DNA of 42,816 nucleotides from Bacteroidales bacterium UBA6401 (GCA_002438635.1 DJPX01000006.1:1-42816); one strand, 5' to 3'; counted from the stretch's first letter, positions 32,797 through 40,835 are shown. Notes: generated by a model not told the origin, from the letters alone. Made by a program: numbers and translations.

Positions 32797-35043
32797 ATGA
32801 AAAAGTCATTATATATGCTTGTTGCAGCGCTGTCTATTGTCGCATGTAACAAAAATGAATTAGAAAAAGTAGATTCAGCTAATGATGGAAAACTGAATCT
32901 CGGCGTATCTGTCGAGGTGGATCAAAAAGATACGAAACTTCATTTTGACGGTAAGGACCATATTGCATTCGATAACAATGAGTCCCTAATAGTTGGTATT
33001 GCAAAGGAAGACTCTCCTGAAAAAAGTGTTAAAGTGGCAACTAAAGATGGAGATTTGGCAGGAAGTTATTCTGCAGAATTTGAGATAGAGGATGCCACTG
33101 CAACGAATCCTGTTTTTAAGGGAACTTTGTGGAGTATAGTAGAAGCTGACATAGCAAAAAGATATGTTCTTTATAGTGCTTGTCCTGCATCTGCATTCAC
33201 ATTTGCATCTAATCTAACCTCTTGTACAGTAACAGTTCCTAACGCACAGAAAACGACACAGTCATCGTGGGGAAGTGAGGCTAATGCATTAATATCTGAG
33301 CCTATCTTAATAGACACTACAGGAAGAGTTATCACGAAATGGAAAGAGTATAATGTGCCTGGTAATGTTTCCGTAAGTCTTGCTCACGTATTTGGCTTTG
33401 GAAAATTGACTTTTGCTGGGGTGCCCGATAAATATGCTGATTACAAGGTCAATACAGTTGAAATTAAAGCTGTAGGGGAAAAGAAAGATATTGCTGGTAC
33501 TTTCTATATAGATATGACAAAGGATATACAAAAGCAGGAGATCACAACTAAGAGTTCATATTCAAGCATCGAGGTTACTCCTTCCGAGAGTGTATCTGTA
33601 AAAGATGCTGTGATATGGTTCGAGGCTAATCCGGGAACTTACGATGTTGAAATTACCATCAAGACCGATAGGGCAGAACTTGTATATGAAAGACAGGGTC
33701 TTGTTATAGAAAGACGTAGTATTGCAGCACCGGTAGTTAACTATAAGGGGACGGATGTTATAAAATCTTTCGATGTCGATTTGACAGGAGGTAAAGAGTG
33801 GGCTCAAGCGAAATTTGGATATGATTACATTTATTCTGGAGTAAAGGAATGGGGTCCAGAAGGAAGCAAGATGAAATTTGCCCTAGCTTGGCCAGGTTCT
33901 ACCAGGTATAATTATGGGACCTCTTATTACAGATCAGATGATTCTAAGGCCCAAGGCTTTAATGGTGGTGGTTATGTAGATGGTGGCAAGATGTTGCTGT
34001 ATTCATTGGCCTCTTTCAAAGGCGTTGATGTCATATACGCTAACTTGGGTATTTATTCTAAGAATTCGTCGTGTGATTTTACTTTTGCATTGGCAAATGG
34101 TGCAGATACTACTAAATTAAAGACTATCTCTATAACTACTGCAGATGTTCAGAACGCTGATGGTCTGTACTATACTATAGAGAATACTACTGAAGTTAAG
34201 GATGGTGATTTGCTTCTTATAATAGATAATTTAAGTAGTCCGGCTGTTACTCCTTATATGGGAGGGATTACTATTAACCCTGCTCCTATCGTAACTATTG
34301 GTCTTGACGGAGATCTTCTTTTGCCTGCGACTGCAACATCGGGGAAGATTTCCTGCACCGTAAAATTTGCTTCTGCTAGCAGTATAAGTGCAGTATCAGA
34401 TGCAGAATGGTTAACAGTATCCTTGGCTAATAATGAATTAACTTATAGTGCTTTGGCCAATGATGGAAAGAAGCGTACTGCTAATATTGAAGTTAAAAAT
34501 GGGGAAACAGTCCTTAAGACTATAAAGGTTACACAAAAAACATCTTCGCAAAAAGAATATAAACTTGTTATTGATCCTACGACTATCGCTCCAATACTTG
34601 ACAAGGCCAAAGCAGAGCATGCAGGAGAGGTAACTGATGATACAACGGTAGATGATTTGGAATTTACGCTAACCGCTACCGCCACTGATGGAACAGGAGA
34701 CAAGGTAGATGTAAAATTGATTGCAAAGCGTGTATATTTAGTATATAGTGAGACTTCATTCAAGATGAAATATACTCTTGGCACCGCCGAATCTGTTGGT
34801 TATATAGAAAAAGTAGTAGTTGTTGGTAATAATAAAATAGGAACTGGGACATGGGATAATAAGGTAGAATTATCTTCGGATGGAAGTACGTATAACACTG
34901 CTAAAAATGTTACCGTTGAGGGAAGTATTCCATATACAAATACTATATTGAACGAGGATGAATCTTTCACTTGGTTTAGACTCAATGTTGACTATATGGC
35001 GTATAGAGTGAATAGCATTGAGGTGCTTTTCGTAAATGAGTAG
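32797..35043 (+). CDS. Fimbrillin-like / BACON-domain lipoprotein
   Basis: The 748-aa lipoprotein has its lipobox cysteine at C17 (LSIVAC). The N-terminal ~330 residues resemble the fimbrillin (Mfa/FimA-like) fold: VLYSACPASAFTF, LAHVFGFGKLTFAGVPD, VIWFEANPGTYDVEI. A middle beta-domain (about 335-490) is of unknown type. A BACON-like domain follows (about 505-580, ISAVSDAEWLTVSLANNEL then KTIKVTQK), and a final ~160-residue module ends in SIEVLFVNE. ATG 32797 places the signal peptide at the N-terminus. No donor-strand or protease maturation site could be identified, so a pilus role is only a suggestion. Confidence 0.75.
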   Translation: MKKSLYMLVAALSIVACNKNELEKVDSANDGKLNLGVSVEVDQKDTKLHFDGKDHIAFDNNESLIVGIAKEDSPEKSVKVATKDGDLAGSYSAEFEIEDATATNPVFKGTLWSIVEADIAKRYVLYSACPASAFTFASNLTSCTVTVPNAQKTTQSSWGSEANALISEPILIDTTGRVITKWKEYNVPGNVSVSLAHVFGFGKLTFAGVPDKYADYKVNTVEIKAVGEKKDIAGTFYIDMTKDIQKQEITTKSSYSSIEVTPSESVSVKDAVIWFEANPGTYDVEITIKTDRAELVYERQGLVIERRSIAAPVVNYKGTDVIKSFDVDLTGGKEWAQAKFGYDYIYSGVKEWGPEGSKMKFALAWPGSTRYNYGTSYYRSDDSKAQGFNGGGYVDGGKMLLYSLASFKGVDVIYANLGIYSKNSSCDFTFALANGADTTKLKTISITTADVQNADGLYYTIENTTEVKDGDLLLIIDNLSSPAVTPYMGGITINPAPIVTIGLDGDLLLPATATSGKISCTVKFASASSISAVSDAEWLTVSLANNELTYSALANDGKKRTANIEVKNGETVLKTIKVTQKTSSQKEYKLVIDPTTIAPILDKAKAEHAGEVTDDTTVDDLEFTLTATATDGTGDKVDVKLIAKRVYLVYSETSFKMKYTLGTAESVGYIEKVVVVGNNKIGTGTWDNKVELSSDGSTYNTAKNVTVEGSIPYTNTILNEDESFTWFRLNVDYMAYRVNSIEVLFVNE

Positions 35044-35049
35044 TTATTC

Positions 35050-36138
35050 ATGAAGTTATTTTTAAAGAAAATATTTATAATAGTTTTTGCCTTTGTACTG
35101 GTTTCTTGCCAGCACGAAGGCGAAACCTTAGATAAAATATCTGTAATAAAGGTTGAAAACAAATTGCTTAAACTCGACTCGGATGGTGGAGACATTGTGA
35201 TCCCATATACGTCTGTAGGTGAGGCTTATGGTAAGGTGGTAGAAGTGGAAGTTGATGCGGAATGGGTTAAAATAGAAGAAGTAACTTCAACTTCTATTAA
35301 CTTATCTGTCGAGAAGAATGATACTGGGGTAGATCGCACTGCAAAGATAGTCCTCAGCGGACATAAGGCATCTGATGTGGTCGTTCGAATCGTTCAAAGC
35401 AAGGTTTCGGATTCAAAGCCGTCGTATAGCAATTTCACGGTTACTATTAGTGATATAACGTCATCATCTGCTTGTATCGAGGTCGATCCATTAAATCCAT
35501 CGTCTTATTATTACACCGATTTGTTTACCGCATCGCAATATGAAACTTATGGCGAGGCTAAAATAGTCGAAGCTATGCTTGAGTACATAGACCAGATGGT
35601 TTCTTTTTCAGGCGCCACGGACCCAAGAGCATTTTTGTATCAGGGCTACTACAATACATCTTATGATGAGAATGTTTCACTAGACTTAAGAGATAATACA
35701 GACTATTATGTGGCCGTGGTAGGTATGGATGTGGATGAAGGCGGAGGCTTAGTAGCAACCGATAAGGGTGAATTTTATAAGTTCCACACCTTGAAGGCTT
35801 CACAGGTGGATATGCAGTTTAGCTTTGCTATTAGTGGTTCGCAAGTGGAGGTGACCCCAAGTGCAGATTTCACTTATGTTTGTGGAGTCGCTTCCAAGTC
35901 TCAGTGGGATGCATATACCGACTATGCCGATGCGGCGAGGGATTATATTGCAGTAGCAAAGCAGTACGATATGCTTGAAACCATCATTTATACGGGTAAA
36001 AGGACAGTGGATTTCACATATCTTCTAGAAAAGTCTGGGGATTATGTAGTTTATGCAGTAGGTTATCGAAACTCTGAAAAGGACAAAGGGATTACTACAG
36101 AGGTAAGTTTTAAGGAATTTACTTACACGGCGCAGTGA
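35050..36138 (+). CDS. BACON-domain lipoprotein
   Basis: The 362-aa lipoprotein has its lipobox at C20 (VLVSC). A BACON domain occupies about residues 38-125 (DGGDIVIPYTSVGEAYGKV, VDAEWVKIEE, RTAKIVLSGHKASDVVVRIV). It is followed by two similar fibronectin-like or immunoglobulin-like modules, each opening with a beta strand and Tyr-rich turn: SYSNFTVTISDITSSSACIEV and QVDMQFSFAISGSQVEVTPS in adjacent lines, with SSYYYTDLFTASQYETY matching FTYVCGVASKSQWDAY. This suggests an internal duplication. It starts six bases after the preceding gene and ends the cluster. Confidence 0.78.
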   Translation: MKLFLKKIFIIVFAFVLVSCQHEGETLDKISVIKVENKLLKLDSDGGDIVIPYTSVGEAYGKVVEVEVDAEWVKIEEVTSTSINLSVEKNDTGVDRTAKIVLSGHKASDVVVRIVQSKVSDSKPSYSNFTVTISDITSSSACIEVDPLNPSSYYYTDLFTASQYETYGEAKIVEAMLEYIDQMVSFSGATDPRAFLYQGYYNTSYDENVSLDLRDNTDYYVAVVGMDVDEGGGLVATDKGEFYKFHTLKASQVDMQFSFAISGSQVEVTPSADFTYVCGVASKSQWDAYTDYADAARDYIAVAKQYDMLETIIYTGKRTVDFTYLLEKSGDYVVYAVGYRNSEKDKGITTEVSFKEFTYTAQ

Positions 36139-36207
36139 TGAGTTTTTTAGAAAGATAACTTTTGGGACTGGAAGTGAAATAAAATTTGTAAAATAAAAAA
36201 AGTTTTA

Positions 36208-36215
36208 TACCTTTG
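36208..36215 (+). promoter_or_regulatory. Promoter -7 box for tRNA-Gly
   Basis: TACCTTTG lies 11 nt before the tRNA, within the usual distance for a short precursor. Confidence 0.65.
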
Positions 36216-36225
36216 TAGTCCCATT

Positions 36226-36298
36226 GCGGAAATAGCTCAGTTGGTAGAGCGCAACCTTGCCAAGGTTGAGGTCGCGGGTCCGAGCCCCGTTTTCCGCT
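36226..36298 (+). tRNA. tRNA-Gly (anticodon GCC)
   Basis: 73 nt. The acceptor stem GCGGAAA pairs with TTTCCGC and is followed by the discriminator T. The D arm is GCTC-AGTTGGTAGA-GCGC (imperfect last pair), the anticodon arm AACCT-TGCCA-AGGTT with GCC, and the T arm GCGGG-TCCGAGC-CCCGT. CCA is not encoded. It would be charged by the GlyRS encoded at 6333. Confidence 0.97.
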
Positions 36299-36305
36299 CA
36301 AAGTT

Positions 36306-36332
36306 AAATGACTGCCTTTCTGGCGGTCATTT
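36306..36332 (+). terminator. Terminator of tRNA-Gly
   Basis: An 11-bp stem AAATGACTGCC / GGCGGTCATTT (one T-G wobble) with a TTTCT loop, eight bases past the tRNA, followed by TGTTGTTTA. Confidence 0.75.
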
Positions 36333-36397
36333 GTTGTTTATGGAGCATAAATGATGTCTTTGTTGGTATAATACATGACCCCGAATTCGTAGAAAAG

Positions 36398-36433
36398 AAA
36401 AAATCTGAACTCTTTGATTATCAAGAATTCAGA
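36398..36433 (-). terminator. Terminator of tRNA-Ser
   Basis: On the reverse strand TCTGAA pairs with TTCAGA, extended by an inner TTCTT/AAGAG helix, and is followed by TTTTTTC. It lies 12 nt beyond the tRNA-Ser 3' end. Confidence 0.7.
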
Positions 36434-36444
36434 CATTATATCAG

Positions 36445-36533
36445 CGGAGAGGACGAGATTCGAACTCGTGGTACGGAATGACCCGTACGTCGGTTTAGCA
36501 AACCGGTGGTTTCAGCCACTCACCCACCTCTCC
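36445..36533 (-). tRNA. tRNA-Ser (anticodon GCU)
   Basis: 89 nt on the reverse strand. The acceptor stem GGAGAGG pairs with CCTCTCC, with discriminator G. The anticodon loop in GGTTTGCTAAACC carries GCT. A long variable arm (GTACGGGTCATTCCGTAC) marks a class II tRNA. The T arm is ACGAG-TTCGAAT-CTCGT. CCA is not encoded. Confidence 0.97.
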
Positions 36534-36549
36534 AAACCCGAAAGGATTG

Positions 36550-36557
36550 CAAATATA
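36550..36557 (-). promoter_or_regulatory. Promoter -7 box for tRNA-Ser
   Basis: The reverse strand reads TATATTTG, 17 nt upstream of the tRNA-Ser 5' end. Confidence 0.6.
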
Positions 36558-36633
36558 GTAAAATTTATTGAATATCTAGCTATTTGTGATATTTCTCTAT
36601 ATTCCTTTTGCTGTTCTTACGGGTTAAAAGGTC

Positions 36634-36671
36634 AGGTGGTCCCGAAACCTAAATGTGGAACCGGGACACCT
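36634..36671 (-). terminator. Terminator of the 36679-38493 reverse-strand gene group
   Basis: AGGTGGTCCCG (36634-36644) pairs with CGGGACACCT (36662-36671) with one bulged G. On the reverse strand the hairpin is followed by GACCTTTTAA. It starts eight bases beyond the stop of the last lipoprotein gene. Confidence 0.65.
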
Positions 36672-36678
36672 TATTACA

Positions 36679-36972
36679 TTACTCAAATAAGTCACTAAAA
36701 GAATCCATCGCATTTGTAGCGCTATCATAAAGGTCTTTAGTGTTATTAATCATTTTCTCCTCTAAAATAGTTGTGGCAGATGCAATCTTCATCAATTGCT
36801 CTTCTGATAGTTCGTTTTCGTGCTCTTGTAGTTTCAATATTATGTTTGACGCTTCTGTGTAGGCCCCTTTTTCACAGGCTTTTTCGTATTTAGTTATTAA
36901 AGAATCTACTGATTGAGAACAAGCCGTTAAGAATAGAAGCGTTGTTACTATAGATAAAAATAATTGTTTCAT
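36679..36972 (-). CDS. Small helical lipoprotein
   Basis: The 97-aa lipoprotein has its lipobox at C18 (LFLTAC). The mature part is predicted by eye to be almost all alpha-helical and acidic: SLITKYEKACEKGAYTEAS, IILKLQEHENELSEEQLMKI, then a helix ending SDLFE. No family is recognised. Small helical lipoproteins like this often sit at the end of operons. It is last in the reverse group, 11 nt after the 331-aa lipoprotein, and a hairpin terminator follows it. Confidence 0.7.
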   Translation of the reverse strand: MKQLFLSIVTTLLFLTACSQSVDSLITKYEKACEKGAYTEASNIILKLQEHENELSEEQLMKIASATTILEEKMINNTKDLYDSATNAMDSFSDLFE

Positions 36973-36983
36973 AATATTATTAA

Positions 36984-37979
36984 TTACATGTTGTTTAATT
37001 TATTTGCAAGTGTAATGATTTTATCTTTTTGAGTATTTGTTAATTCCGCATCATTTGCTTGTGCTAGTTGTTTTGATAGCACATCGATTTTATCTAAATA
37101 ATCGGAAATTTCATCAGTTGAGAAATCGTCTCCATTTTGATAGGCATATAGCACATTAATGTATTTGTCAACGATATTTTCAAATTCATTTATCATGGAA
37201 TCCCAATTAGATCCAGAAAGTACTGCCATATCATCATTTTCATCCAGGAAGTCTAAAGAATCTTTTTGTGGGCCAAATGTTACAGAATAGGACAATTTTC
37301 TCTCGATATTGTTAAATCTATCCCTTTGCGAAGTTGAATAATCGCCCATAAACTCGCGTATATCATTTGCATATTCTTGAGCCCTTCCCCAAAGTGAGAA
37401 ATCTAAAGAATTATCATTGATTTGTTTTTTGATGATCCGTTCAGCCATATTCTGATAATTATCTACCATTGCTTTTAATTTTGATTCGTCAGCAGCGGAC
37501 ATCTTTACTATTACTTTCTCTGGATGGTATTCAAAACTGCTTGAAACAGAAAATTGAACGGATTCGTCTGAATCTAAATCAAAACAAATTGAGCAGGTTT
37601 CTCCTTTATTTAAGTCAATCAATCTTTGCAGATTATCTATATCTTCGAGGAAATGATCGCTTCCTAATTCGCGTGTCTTTGTTTTGCATATAATGTTGCC
37701 GTTTTTGTCTAAAAACTCGACACTAAATTCTGGTTCAACTTCTCCATCATTCCAGCCATATTTTTTTCCACATTTTTCCGTCCATGGTTCTGGCAAACCA
37801 TCTTCTATTCTTTGGAATTCGATATAGATTAGTCCATCTTTAGGGGTGTAGGATCTATTTACTATTTTATAGTATTTTCCCAAAGGCCCTGAAATACTAT
37901 CAGTTTTAGGTGTAATCTCTTTGTTACCGCAAGATGATACTGCAAGTATAGAAAGAATGAGTAATAAATATTTTTTCAT
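36984..37979 (-). CDS. Lipoprotein of unknown function
   Basis: The 331-aa lipoprotein has its lipobox at C17 (LAVSSC). The start at 37979 (MKKYLLLILSILAVSSC) is preferred over an in-frame ATG at 38006 that precedes the signal peptide. Residues 25-150 are beta-rich and begin GPLGKYYKIVNRSYTPKDGL, a pattern of conserved Bacteroidota lipoproteins that I cannot name. Residues 150-331 are helical and acidic with many Asp-Asp pairs (DFLDENDDMAV, YLDKIDVLSKQLAQA). Ten bases separate it from the membrane protein gene upstream. Confidence 0.7.
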   Translation of the reverse strand: MKKYLLLILSILAVSSCGNKEITPKTDSISGPLGKYYKIVNRSYTPKDGLIYIEFQRIEDGLPEPWTEKCGKKYGWNDGEVEPEFSVEFLDKNGNIICKTKTRELGSDHFLEDIDNLQRLIDLNKGETCSICFDLDSDESVQFSVSSSFEYHPEKVIVKMSAADESKLKAMVDNYQNMAERIIKKQINDNSLDFSLWGRAQEYANDIREFMGDYSTSQRDRFNNIERKLSYSVTFGPQKDSLDFLDENDDMAVLSGSNWDSMINEFENIVDKYINVLYAYQNGDDFSTDEISDYLDKIDVLSKQLAQANDAELTNTQKDKIITLANKLNNM

Positions 37980-37989
37980 AGTAAAATAA

Positions 37990-38493
37990 TTAACTGATCC
38001 AGCCATATACGACTTCTCCTATACAGAAGGCGCAGATGACTATATTTAAAAATGTAGTTGTCACATAAAGGATATATGCTCCCGCAGCTCTCTTTGCCCC
38101 TTCAGAAATGTTCTTTTTTGAGATTGTTTCAAATAGTAATGAAACGACATAAGGAAGAATAACTAACAAAACTAAAGCTACAACTCCATTTGATGCGGCA
38201 GCCATTGTAATAAGAGCAAGGATAGAACCAATGATTGTTCCCATTTTGCCTGCTTTTCCGAATTCATGAACTTTAGCTGCTAATTTTGGAGCAAGAGTTT
38301 TGTTAATAATAATGCTAGCGATGACTAATACACCACAAACCACTAAAAGCCAAATTGGATAAAAATGATTGTTAGTGGCAAAGGCTGCTATTAGCATACC
38401 TGCGTATGCCAATACCTGACCAGGGAATCGGCCTATAAAACATAGTAGTAGGCCTAACGCAAGAAGTGCGTAAACTGCAAATAATGCACCCAT
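37990..38493 (-). CDS. DUF456-like integral membrane protein
   Basis: The 167-aa protein has about four to five membrane helices: LFAVYALLALGLLLCFIG, VLAYAGMLIAAFAT, IWLLVVCGVLVIASIII, a re-entrant or short helix IGSILALITMAA, and a long C-terminal pair. The arrangement, with APKLAAKVHEFGKAGKMGTIIGS between helix groups and a Gly/Ala-rich C-terminal hairpin, resembles DUF456 proteins. The assignment is tentative. It is the first gene after the structured RNA on the same strand, with 41 nt between the RNA's U-run and the start codon. Confidence 0.65.
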   Translation of the reverse strand: MGALFAVYALLALGLLLCFIGRFPGQVLAYAGMLIAAFATNNHFYPIWLLVVCGVLVIASIIINKTLAPKLAAKVHEFGKAGKMGTIIGSILALITMAAASNGVVALVLLVILPYVVSLLFETISKKNISEGAKRAAGAYILYVTTTFLNIVICAFCIGEVVYGWIS

Positions 38494-38534
38494 AAATTAA
38501 ATAATTAGGCTCATGGCTCCCGAATTGAGCGGGT

Positions 38535-38862
38535 AAAAAAAAAGACGTGGGAGTCTTACTCTTGCTTATCTCGAACACAGGCCTTGGCGTGCCATCGAGA
38601 GAGATAAGCAACGCAGCTAGCCCACGTCAGGGATGATATGCAGTAACTCCCACACAGAACGTGTGGTGACCAGATCGTCATCATGACGAGACATCCTCGT
38701 TGCCGTTTCTTCTTCTCGATATAAAACCGCCAAGTTTTGTGTTCAGAAGAAAAACGTCAAGTAAACGTCTTGTTATGTCTTGCCCACCCATCCCTGCAAT
38801 CAAATCAGCAGCATCAAGGATAACAATCAGATGCACTATTTTGAGTGCCGGGCTAGCTGAAC
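38535..38862 (-). ncRNA. Large structured non-coding RNA or regulatory leader (family not identified)
   Basis: A reverse-strand TATCTTTG box (38867-38874) starts a stretch of about 328 nt that ends in nine U. CAGCTAGCCC near the 5' end (38850-38859) pairs perfectly with GGGCTAGCTG (38614-38623); inside it CAGGGATG (38789-38796) pairs with CATCCCTG (38628-38635). Local hairpins include GCACT/AGTGC (38833-38848), TTTCTTCT/AGAAGAAA with inner AAAAC/GTTTT (38706-38752), CGTCA/TGACG (38676-38688) and CCACAC/GTGTGG (38650-38666). The 3' end is a long stem, GACGTGGG/CCCACGTC (38544-38551, 38621-38628) with inner TTGCTTATCTC/GAGATAAGCAA. I could not match it to RNase P RNA, tmRNA, SRP RNA or 6S RNA by their conserved sequences. 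Confidence 0.75.
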
Positions 38863-38866
38863 GACA

Positions 38867-38874
38867 CAAAGATA
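38867..38874 (-). promoter_or_regulatory. Promoter -7 box for the structured RNA
   Basis: The reverse strand reads TATCTTTG. The predicted start, 5-8 nt downstream, places the long-range 5' arm (38850-38859) at the very 5' end of the transcript. Confidence 0.65.
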
Positions 38875-38995
38875 CACATTTTTATTACATATCTCTTCAA
38901 GTGAGGCCATTATTTGAGCAACTGGCTATGTAAATAGTGTGTAAAATATGTACTTTGTTCTTGTATGAGAATGGATATGAAAGTATTTTTGTGAG

Positions 38996-39003
38996 TAAAT
39001 TTG
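38996..39003 (+). promoter_or_regulatory. Promoter -7 box for the flavoprotein gene
   Basis: TAAATTTG lies 10 nt before ATG 39014. The transcript would have a leader of only a few bases, so translation may be nearly leaderless. Confidence 0.5.
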
Positions 39004-39013
39004 ATAAGGGGAG

Positions 39014-40228
39014 ATGGTGTCCAAAGTTATATCCATAATAGGAGGAGGAGCGGCGGGGTGCTTTTGCGCTGTGCAGATTAAGCGTAGGTGTCCGGATGCT
39101 AAGGTAATTGTTTATGAGGCGCAGTCTAAATTAATGTCCAAGCTTGCTGTTACCGGTGGTGGAAGGTGTAATATTACTAATACTTTCGAAGGGATTGGCA
39201 GTCTAAAAGAGGTTTATCCGCGAGGTGACAGGTTGATTAAGGCAGCATTTCATCATTTGTCCCCATCAGAAACGATATGGTGGTGGGAAAATGAAGGTGT
39301 AAAATTGGTCGCACAAGAAGATGGATGCGTTTTCCCTAAAAGTCAGGATGCCATGCAAGTGGTAAGAAAATTGGAGGAGTTGATGCGTGAAAGTGGAGTG
39401 GAAATAATGTGCTCACATAGGGTTGAGGCTATAAATAGAATGGAAGATAGTACTTTTGAACTCCGCTTTAATGGGAAGGTTTCGCAATATGCCGACATCG
39501 TAGTCCTTACATCGGGCGGAGGCGCTTTATCCATGCTTAATACACTTAATGGCATAGCATTAGAACCTACTGCGCCATCGCTATTTACCTTTAAAATTAA
39601 AGATGAATCTTTTACATCTCTTATGGGGACGGTCGTGGATAATGCCACACTTTCTTTTTCTGGAACCAAATTTCGCTCTCGTGGTACGCTACTTATAACT
39701 GACTGGGGTGTAAGCGGCCCTGCGACATTGAAACTCTCGTCTTATGCTGCGTATTATTTGAAAGACTCCGCTTACAAGGCGACATTGCTGATTAATTATC
39801 TTAGCCTCTCGGAAACAGAAATTAGGGCTTTGATTTTTGAAACTTGTGAGTATAATGCTCAGCGGATGATGGCCAATGCGCCCCTTCCGGGGCTGACTTC
39901 TCGTATGTGGGGTTTTTTAATGTCGCGTGCTGGACTTAGAAGTGATATTCGTTGGGCGGAACTAGGTAGTAAGGGACTAAATAGATTAGTTAATACTCTT
40001 ATTGCTGATCCTTATCAGGTAGATGGGCGGTGCCGATTTAAGGATGAATTCGTGACGGCTGGCGGTGTAAGTGCTACAGAGGTTAATCCCAATACTTTAG
40101 AAAGCAAGCACTTCCCGGGATTATATTTTGCCGGAGAAGTGCTTGATATCGATGCCATTACAGGTGGATTTAACCTTCAAGCTGCTTGGTCCACGGCTTA
40201 TACTGTGGCGCGAGCGGTAGTGGGATAA
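39014..40228 (+). CDS. HI0933/BaiN-family NAD(P)/FAD-dependent oxidoreductase
   Basis: The 404-aa flavoprotein belongs to the HI0933/YhiN/BaiN family. The N-terminal FAD motif is IIGGGAAGCFCAV, followed by the family signature KLAVTGGGRCNITN. GDRLIKAAFHHLSP, LLITDWGVSGPATLKLSSYA and the C-terminal ETGG-like AGEVLDIDAITGGFNLQAAWSTAY are typical. Family members are often annotated as aminoacetone oxidases or bile-acid-related flavoproteins, but the physiological substrate of most is unknown. The stop lies one base from that of the convergent lipoprotein gene. Confidence 0.9.
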   Translation: MVSKVISIIGGGAAGCFCAVQIKRRCPDAKVIVYEAQSKLMSKLAVTGGGRCNITNTFEGIGSLKEVYPRGDRLIKAAFHHLSPSETIWWWENEGVKLVAQEDGCVFPKSQDAMQVVRKLEELMRESGVEIMCSHRVEAINRMEDSTFELRFNGKVSQYADIVVLTSGGGALSMLNTLNGIALEPTAPSLFTFKIKDESFTSLMGTVVDNATLSFSGTKFRSRGTLLITDWGVSGPATLKLSSYAAYYLKDSAYKATLLINYLSLSETEIRALIFETCEYNAQRMMANAPLPGLTSRMWGFLMSRAGLRSDIRWAELGSKGLNRLVNTLIADPYQVDGRCRFKDEFVTAGGVSATEVNPNTLESKHFPGLYFAGEVLDIDAITGGFNLQAAWSTAYTVARAVVG

Positions 40229-40229
40229 G

Positions 40230-40835
40230 TTATTCTTTTACTAAAATTACTTTAACATAGCCATCAATTAGTGTTGAGGTTGCATGATCATATACAAGGT
40301 AATGATCTAATGTGAGATATATATGATGTATCCAAGAATCTGAGATTTGAATACCGCTTAGCGTTTTAAGTCCTATACGATTATCGTCAGGCCAATCTAA
40401 ATGGTCAAATTTGTCCGATTCAAGTATCCCATCCTCATTCATTGATACATTTAAGAAAATATCTGCAAATCCGAATGGTGGATCATTTAGAGTTAGTCCG
40501 CCACTAGTAAGGTCGTAATAATCTAAAACAGGTATATAGGCTCGGAATGTCGCTGTTTTCCCATCCTTATTTATGTATAGTGTGGAATTTTTCCATTTGG
40601 AATTGTCTGTCATTTTAAGTGTTTCTTGAACAATGTCGTTACAACTTCCGCCATCACCATCTATATCAACAGTATATATTCCTCTTTCGCCGTATTTATT
40701 CCATTCCATAGCAACAACGCTGTATTCGCCAGCATAGTCGTTGATAGATTTGATGTCCTCGTTAGTATCTGCTTTTTCGCTACAAGAAGATAATAAAGTA
40801 AGAAGTGCACTGATTAATATTATTTTATTTTTCAT
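40230..40835 (-). CDS. Lipoprotein of unknown function
   Basis: The 201-aa lipoprotein has its lipobox at C18 (TLLSSC). The mature part is beta-rich, with an acidic VDIDGDGGSCNDIV stretch that could be a Ca-binding-type DxDxDG loop. Aromatic-rich strands follow (RAYIPVLDYYDLTSGGL, YLTLDHYLVYDHAT). I do not recognise a family. It lies 64 nt after the 530-aa lipoprotein and is probably in the same transcript. Confidence 0.7.
   Translation of the reverse strand: MKNKIILISALLTLLSSCSEKADTNEDIKSINDYAGEYSVVAMEWNKYGERGIYTVDIDGDGGSCNDIVQETLKMTDNSKWKNSTLYINKDGKTATFRAYIPVLDYYDLTSGGLTLNDPPFGFADIFLNVSMNEDGILESDKFDHLDWPDDNRIGLKTLSGIQISDSWIHHIYLTLDHYLVYDHATSTLIDGYVKVILVKE

Noticed and set aside
38681..38869. 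Reverse-strand 62-codon open frame within the structured RNA
   Set aside because: Its ends cut through the RNA helices and promoter region, the peptide has no recognised motif, and the complementary-arm pattern explains the sequence better.
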